NCBI GenBank assembly: GCA_000967895.1
Contig: FO203512.1
Location: forward strand, 3,185,350-3,249,349
DNA: 64,000 nt
Source: Oleispira antarctica RB-8
Lineage (GTDB): Bacteria > Pseudomonadota > Gammaproteobacteria > Pseudomonadales > Oceanobacteraceae
Direction: 5' to 3'
Shown here: positions 57,737 to 64,000 of the stretch, piece by piece
Numbering within the stretch: the first letter of the stretch is position 1
Layout of the letters: each line of letters begins with the position of its first letter
Translations under genes and position numbers: made by a program
Notes under the pieces: model-generated
What the model was told of the DNA's origin: nothing
Databases searched by the model: none
What the model saw: the letters and a program-made list of their open reading frames with translations, nothing else

Positions 57737-57781
57737 GAATAATCTAGCAGGAAGCTGCGCTTCCTAAGCGCTAGATTATTC
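57737..57781. repeat. Palindrome covering the guaA stop codon
   Basis: GAATAATCTAGC (57737-57748) and GCTAGATTATTC (57770-57781) enclose AGGAAGC/GCTTCCT with a 3-nt loop; only a 4-nt bulge (AAGC) breaks the symmetry. The right arm contains the guaA stop TAA (57776-57778). No T-run follows. Confidence 0.75.
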
Positions 57782-59347
57782 CCATTCGATCGTCGCAGGT
57801 GGCTTAGAACTTACGTCATAAGCAACACGAGATATGTGTTCAATTTCGTTGATAATGCGGTTAGAAACTTTCTCTAACAGTTCATACGGTAGGTGTGCCC
57901 AACGCGCTGTCATAAAGTCGATGGTTTCTACTGCTCGTAACGATACAACCCATTCGTAACGACGGCCATCACCAACAACGCCAACCGATTTAACCGGTAG
58001 GAATACAACGAAGGCTTGAGACGTTTTATGGTACCAATCAAAGTTGTGCAATTCTTCTAAGAAAATCGCATCGGCTTCGCGCAAAATTTCGCAATATTCT
58101 TTTTTTACTTCACCTAGAATACGCACACCAAGACCGGGTCCTGGGAATGGGTGACGGTAAACCATGTCGTATGGTAAACCTAATTCAAGACCCATTTTAC
58201 GTACTTCGTCTTTAAACAATTCGCGTAATGGCTCAACTAGCTCCATCTTCATGTCATCCGGTAATCCACCTACGTTATGGTGAGATTTAATGACGTGAGC
58301 TTTACCGGTTTTAGACGCCGCTGATTCGATCACATCAGGGTAAATCGTACCTTGAGCTAAGAAATTAACGTCTTTAATTTTGGTCGCTTCTTCATCGAAT
58401 ACTTCAATAAAGGTATTACCGATAACTTTACGCTTTTCTTCTGGATCAGAAACACCGACCAACTTACCTAAGAATAAATCAGCAGAATCAGAGCGAATAA
58501 CTTTTACGCCCATGTTATCGGCAAACATATCCATAACGGCATCACCTTCGTTTTTACGAAGTAAGCCGTTATCAACAAATACGCACGTTAGTTGGTCGCC
58601 AATCGCTTTATGCAATAACGCAGCAACAACGGATGAATCAACTCCACCAGAAAGACCTAATAGAACTTTCTTATCGCCAACTTGCGCACGTACACGAGCA
58701 ATTTGATCTTCAATGATTTTTGCTGGCGTCCATAACGATTCACAAGCACAGATTTCGTGAATGAAATGCCCTAATAAACGCTCACCTTGAAGTGTGTGCG
58801 TTACTTCTGGGTGAAACTGTACGCCGTAATAATTTTTCTCTGCGTGATACATGCCAGCAATTGGACAAGATCCGGTCGATGCCATTAACTCAAAGCCTTC
58901 TGGCATTTGCGTTACTTTGTCGCCGTGACTCATCCATACATCAAGATGCTTATCGCCATTTTCTATATGATCAGAAATATCTTTTAATAAAGCAGAATTA
59001 CCTTCCGCTTTGATGCGAGCATAACCAAACTCACGTAAGTTAGAACCTGCAACCTTGCCGCCCAATTGCTCAGCCATGGTTTGCATGCCGTAACAAATAC
59101 CTAATACCGGAACGCCTAAATCGAATACCGCTTGCGGAGCGCGTGGAGAGTTTTCTTCCGTTACCGACTCAGGACCACCGGCAAGGATGATTCCGTTTGG
59201 TGCATAATCAATGATTTCCTGATCATCCATATCCCATGCACGAATTTCAGAGAAGACACCCAGCTCACGTACACGACGTGCAATAAGCTGAGTATATTGA
59301 GAACCGAAGTCTAAAATTAAAATACGTTGAGCGTGAATGTCAGTCAT
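57776..59347 (-). CDS. guaA: GMP synthase (glutamine-hydrolysing)
   Basis: Makes GMP from XMP. About 523 residues from ATG 59345-59347; a second ATG lies six bases upstream. The N-terminal glutamine amidotransferase has [11 protein letters not shown] and FHPEVTHT. The ATP-pyrophosphatase P-loop is [17 protein letters not shown] and the C-terminal dimerisation part ends KPPATIEWE. It is on the same strand as guaB, about 245 bp downstream of it, with an imperfect palindrome between them and another over its own stop. Confidence 0.98.
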   Translation of the reverse strand: MTDIHAQRILILDFGSQYTQLIARRVRELGVFSEIRAWDMDDQEIIDYAPNGIILAGGPESVTEENSPRAPQAVFDLGVPVLGICYGMQTMAEQLGGKVAGSNLREFGYARIKAEGNSALLKDISDHIENGDKHLDVWMSHGDKVTQMPEGFELMASTGSCPIAGMYHAEKNYYGVQFHPEVTHTLQGERLLGHFIHEICACESLWTPAKIIEDQIARVRAQVGDKKVLLGLSGGVDSSVVAALLHKAIGDQLTCVFVDNGLLRKNEGDAVMDMFADNMGVKVIRSDSADLFLGKLVGVSDPEEKRKVIGNTFIEVFDEEATKIKDVNFLAQGTIYPDVIESAASKTGKAHVIKSHHNVGGLPDDMKMELVEPLRELFKDEVRKMGLELGLPYDMVYRHPFPGPGLGVRILGEVKKEYCEILREADAIFLEELHNFDWYHKTSQAFVVFLPVKSVGVVGDGRRYEWVVSLRAVETIDFMTARWAHLPYELLEKVSNRIINEIEHISRVAYDVSSKPPATIEWE

Positions 59348-59422
59348 AACCATCTCTTTCTAAAATGAAAAAACCCGCAGACGAATCAGCAGGCTAAAAT
59401 TTTTGTCTAAATTGATCGAAGC

Positions 59423-59449
59423 ATGATTGAGTATTTACGACTCAATCAT
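59423..59449 (-). other. Stem-loop between guaB and guaA
   Basis: ATGATTGAGT (59423-59432) pairs with ACTCAATCAT (59440-59449), a perfect 10-bp stem with 7-nt loop, in the intergenic region of the operon and close to the large palindrome at 59474-59594. No T-run. It may affect guaA expression or mRNA processing. Confidence 0.45.
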
Positions 59450-59473
59450 ACTTCTTTTAAATTCTTCTATTTT

Positions 59474-59591
59474 TAGAAGCGTTACTGAGGCCGTTAGAGT
59501 GAGGCAAAAATTTGCGAAAGACCGGAGCTTAGCGTGCTAAGTGAGGATCTTGAACCAATTTTTAACAAAGCTCTAACAACGTAAGTAGCTT

Positions 59592-59594
<3 letters not shown>
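59474..59594. repeat. Large nested palindrome at the guaB 3' end
   Basis: About 120 bp foldable into one long imperfect hairpin. Arms from outside in: TAGAAGC/GCTTCTA, GTTAGAG/CTCTAAC, AAAAATT/AATTTTT and the central CTTAGC-GT-GCTAAG. The outer right arm contains the guaB stop (59592-59594). Internal loops are nearly symmetric. Confidence 0.7.
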
Positions 59595-61159
<1,565 letters not shown>

Positions 61160-61208
61160 GTGTTCGCTGATTAAAGCTCCATAAAGAGGGGATACTGCTA
61201 CAAGCTGA

Positions 61209-62048
61209 CTATCTAGTCAAGAAATCTAGCAAGGTTTGTCGATATTCCTCAAAGTTAAAGGTTTGAATATGACCGCCTTTCGAAGGCTGCCAATGCTTAG
61301 GTTCTTGCGCGCTATTGTACAGCTCCAACCCCAACGCATACGGCAATACCGGGTCAGTTTCGCTATGAAACATCAGAATTGGGCTCGGTGAAATATCAGC
61401 GATATGCGCCTTGGGATCCCACTCGGTCGGTAGCAACCAGGTAAAAGGCCAAATCGGCCAAGTGATTAAATGATTTCCGGTGACCTCCTGCGCAATGTCT
61501 CGATAGCCGGTAAAGCTAGCATCTAAAATCAAGCCTGACACTTGATACTCATCTTTGAAAAGCGCCATACTCGTTGTTGCTATGGCAGAGCCAATACTTT
61601 GGCCTAAAATGAAAATTTTACGCTGAGGAAAGCGTTCCCTAAGCCATATCAGTGATGACTCAACATCTTGGAAAATAGCGGGAACATAAGGATCTCCTAA
61701 CGAATGCCCAAAGCCGCGATAATCCAGCAAAAAAACATTAACCCCCTGTTCTGGCAGCCAATACACACTCCCAATATGAGTACTAATATTTTCCGCATTA
61801 CCATGAAGAAATAAAACAATCGGTGAATCGACCTCATTATTTTCACTGACAAACGCAGGCAAAAACCAAGAGTTAATTTCAGTGCCGTCGGTGGCGTAAG
61901 TCGTTACGCTTTCATAAACGAGGTCAATATCGTTTGGGGTGCGTAAATATTCTTGCTGCGGATGAAAAAACAAACTAGTCAAATTCGAGCAGCCTGTTAA
62001 CGATAGTAACAGGCATACAATAAACAAAGCCCCGGTAAACTTATGCAT
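61209..62048 (-). CDS. Alpha/beta-hydrolase lipoprotein
   Basis: About 279 residues from ATG 62046-62048, which overlaps the stop of the DUF4105 gene (TAATG), so the two are coupled; four more codons are open upstream. Lipobox LTGC near residue 20, then a hydrolase fold: oxyanion block LHGNAEN, nucleophile GQSIGSA, acid SETDPVLP, His in KGGHIQTF. Likely an envelope esterase or lipase; substrate unknown. Confidence 0.85.
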   Translation of the reverse strand: MHKFTGALFIVCLLLSLTGCSNLTSLFFHPQQEYLRTPNDIDLVYESVTTYATDGTEINSWFLPAFVSENNEVDSPIVLFLHGNAENISTHIGSVYWLPEQGVNVFLLDYRGFGHSLGDPYVPAIFQDVESSLIWLRERFPQRKIFILGQSIGSAIATTSMALFKDEYQVSGLILDASFTGYRDIAQEVTGNHLITWPIWPFTWLLPTEWDPKAHIADISPSPILMFHSETDPVLPYALGLELYNSAQEPKHWQPSKGGHIQTFNFEEYRQTLLDFLTR

Positions 62049-64000
62049 TAAAAATACCAATTCAAACCAAGACTAATACTATCGCCATCGACAGTATCTC
62101 CGGACTTCGACAACCACTGCTTCTTGCCTTCTAAACGCAGTTGTAAATTTCGTTCTAACTTACTGCCCACCGCGATAACAATATCTTGATAATCAAATTC
62201 TTCACCTAAAACAGACGGCAACCAACTACCATAAGTATTCACTTGCCACTGACTGCCTTGGTACAACCAACCCATCTGAGCACCGGCGGATAATTGATAA
62301 TTATCTTCAAATTGGCCACTTGCTTTTAATCGTCCTTCTAATAAGCCATAAACCTGCCCCCAATCAGAAGCGCTTTTACCACTCTTTTCAGCATCACCAT
62401 TAAAACCAAGGTCGTAACTGTAACCTCCCCCCACATCTAAATGGGCAAACAAATCACTGCCCTCTAAGATAAAGCGATCAAAACCTGCATTGACTCGCCA
62501 AGAAATAGGCTGCTGAAAATGATCACGCGAGCCAAGGGATAATATATTAATAATACTGAAACGCTGTAACTGTAATGACAGCTCATCTTTTTCTGTTATT
62601 GCAGAAGTATTATTTTTATTAACCCCACGTAACGTCAATGCGCCCATTTCAATTTGACCGCCGCGAATAAAGCCATCTGGCAAGTCCATTAACTCGTGAT
62701 ACGCAATGCGCATTTGTAGATCAACAAACTCATCGTTATTTTGCTGCCCTAGCGCGACCATTGCTCGATGCGTTAAATGTCCTTCATCATCTCTTATTTC
62801 AGGTTCAACAATAGGTTGAAAAACATCCTGCATAGGAATTTTGCTGCGCGCAGATAATAACGCTAACGATTTTTTTCTGTTTGCGGGGGAATTCTGTTTC
62901 TTTTTTACGACCAAATAACGCAAATAACTAATCGATACTTCTAAAATTTGTGCGCGCTCAAACTCTGGCAGTTGCATAAACGCTTCGTTATTAAGGTAAT
63001 CTGGCTCTTCAATTATTTTTTTAGCCCAATCTTTTTGAGATTCTGATAGCTGCTCTTGTTGTTGATTCAACATGACGCCCGACGAGGCCCTATATTCAAC
63101 AGAATCAACTTTATCGCTATCGATTAAACTGCGAATAGTATTAATTGGCATCGCTTTTAATGAAAAGTTTTTTGCCACATCAATGCGCTCACTGGATGCA
63201 TCTAATAATGCCAATAAACGGTAAGAGCAATTTTCATCAAAGAAAAAATAATCAAACTCTGTTTCTTTAGTTTCCCAAATATGATTTACAAACTGATCCA
63301 CTTCCTGCTCGGTTAAATTCAGTTGATATTCCCAAACATCTCGATGTTCTAAGTGGCTGTATTCATTCACCTTGGCGTAATAAGGTAAAATGGATACGAC
63401 TCCAGGATAACCCCCAGCCAACCCTTTATAACTAAAAACCAATTCATTATCAGTTGGATCAGCATTGGCCGCAAAATTCACACTGTACGACAGTAGCTTA
63501 CTTTTACTCTCGTCCTCTCTGTCCAAACGAATTAGCGTATGGCCATACATGGATGATGGTGAGTTTAAATACGATGCAGGAAAAATCAGTGTTAACTTAT
63601 GCGCATCTACATCACTTTTCCATTCATTCAACTCGCTACATGCTTGATCTTTCCAATTTGGGTAAAACTGTTTTAACCACTGATATCGCGCAGGAAATCG
63701 ACACTGTAATGATTCATTATCAGGCTGTTCACTCAGTGAAAATAAAGCTACCTCAGCGATCAACTCCGCTTTCAGATCTGTTTTCCCGGTAGGGGATATA
63801 AAAAAACTATCCGTATCGTTCTCACTTTCCATAAAACCAAGAAGGCTATGTGAACGATAATGTAAAAGATGCTGCCATTGCTGCAGTGCAGAAACTTTTT
63901 CAATCATATTTTCCAGCTCATCAGAAAAGCACTGCTGAGGAATAAGAAAAGAGGACGAAATAATAAACGTTATTGCACAACTCTTTTTAAAAATAACTTC
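62048..64000 (-). CDS. DUF4105 protein (5' end beyond window)
   Basis: An ATG at 63907 is available, but the frame stays open to the window edge and reads KKSCAITFIISSSFL before ELEN, a good signal peptide. The true start is therefore probably outside the window. The DUF4105 domain includes LTLIFPASYLNSPSSMYGHT, GGYPGVVSI and FFFDENCSYRLLALLDA. The C-terminal third is strand-rich and ends in Phe (LNWYF), like an outer-membrane barrel. Role unknown; coupled to the lipoprotein hydrolase. Confidence 0.8.
   Translation of the reverse strand, partial: EVIFKKSCAITFIISSSFLIPQQCFSDELENMIEKVSALQQWQHLLHYRSHSLLGFMESENDTDSFFISPTGKTDLKAELIAEVALFSLSEQPDNESLQCRFPARYQWLKQFYPNWKDQACSELNEWKSDVDAHKLTLIFPASYLNSPSSMYGHTLIRLDREDESKSKLLSYSVNFAANADPTDNELVFSYKGLAGGYPGVVSILPYYAKVNEYSHLEHRDVWEYQLNLTEQEVDQFVNHIWETKETEFDYFFFDENCSYRLLALLDASSERIDVAKNFSLKAMPINTIRSLIDSDKVDSVEYRASSGVMLNQQQEQLSESQKDWAKKIIEEPDYLNNEAFMQLPEFERAQILEVSISYLRYLVVKKKQNSPANRKKSLALLSARSKIPMQDVFQPIVEPEIRDDEGHLTHRAMVALGQQNNDEFVDLQMRIAYHELMDLPDGFIRGGQIEMGALTLRGVNKNNTSAITEKDELSLQLQRFSIINILSLGSRDHFQQPISWRVNAGFDRFILEGSDLFAHLDVGGGYSYDLGFNGDAEKSGKSASDWGQVYGLLEGRLKASGQFEDNYQLSAGAQMGWLYQGSQWQVNTYGSWLPSVLGEEFDYQDIVIAVGSKLERNLQLRLEGKKQWLSKSGDTVDGDSISLGLNWYF

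Noticed and set aside
57667-57781. Insertion sequence or transposase remnant at guaA
   Set aside because: The segment is short and no transposase fragment could be read in any frame; only repeats are reported.

Overview
This 64 kb window is chromosomal DNA from a gammaproteobacterium. The order ftsB-ispD-ispF-truD-surE-pcm-(DUF368)-nlpD-rpoS beside eno and pyrG, the rpsP-rimM-trmD-rplS operon and the guaB-guaA pair are all gammaproteobacterial. The AT-leaning sequence, oleate hydratase, intracellular PHA depolymerase, acyl-CoA ligase and SbmA-type transporter suggest a marine, lipid-using Oceanospirillales-like bacterium. That placement is inference. No tRNA, rRNA, CRISPR array, transposase or prophage gene was seen.

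Layout. 1-10000: minus-strand housekeeping block (rpoS partial, nlpD, a DUF368 polyprenyl-phosphate translocase, pcm, surE, truD, ispF, ispD, ftsB, eno, pyrG). 10100-16250: accessory surface-modification segment with a decayed DMT transporter, an acyltransferase-SGNH O-acylase, a PhyH-Rieske fusion oxygenase with a ParB-like partner, and a glycosyltransferase. 16280-29240: mixed metabolic genes (purT, gamma-carbonic-anhydrase-like protein, oleate hydratase, NUDIX enzymes, a persulfide dioxygenase/DUF442 pair, an RluA-family synthase, a MenA-like prenyltransferase, a 7TMR-DISM diguanylate cyclase). 29470-36015: a co-directional envelope redox cluster (di-heme lipoprotein, Tat-exported DUF1501 protein, TlpA thioredoxin, DUF4266 lipoprotein, DUF3570 outer-membrane protein, ApbE-like FMN transferase). 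36180-46970: amidase, SDR, SbmA, PhnA, a voltage-gated cation channel, a surface metallopeptidase fusion, DinB, DUF2007, TruC and DUF454. 46970-48040: about 1 kb of AT-rich non-coding DNA with four consensus DnaA boxes. 48040-51100: dsbC and the rpsP operon. 51180-57500: BASS transporter, PhaZ, acyl-CoA ligase, DUF3087, EamA and GNAT. 57550-64000: guaBA with unusual palindromes at both gene ends, then a lipoprotein hydrolase and a DUF4105 protein cut by the window edge.

The best candidates for an undescribed system are: (1) the 29470-36015 redox cluster, where the DUF3570 barrel carries two SGAS motifs resembling ApbE flavinylation sites and the ApbE itself has no signal peptide and a changed metal-site motif; (2) the DnaA-box region at 47.1-48.0 kb; (3) the nested palindromes at the ends of guaB and guaA. 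Other points of interest are a cation channel with an acidic TFEDWTD filter and a PhyH dioxygenase with a C-terminal Rieske domain. All functions are read from sequence motifs; no search or alignment was run.
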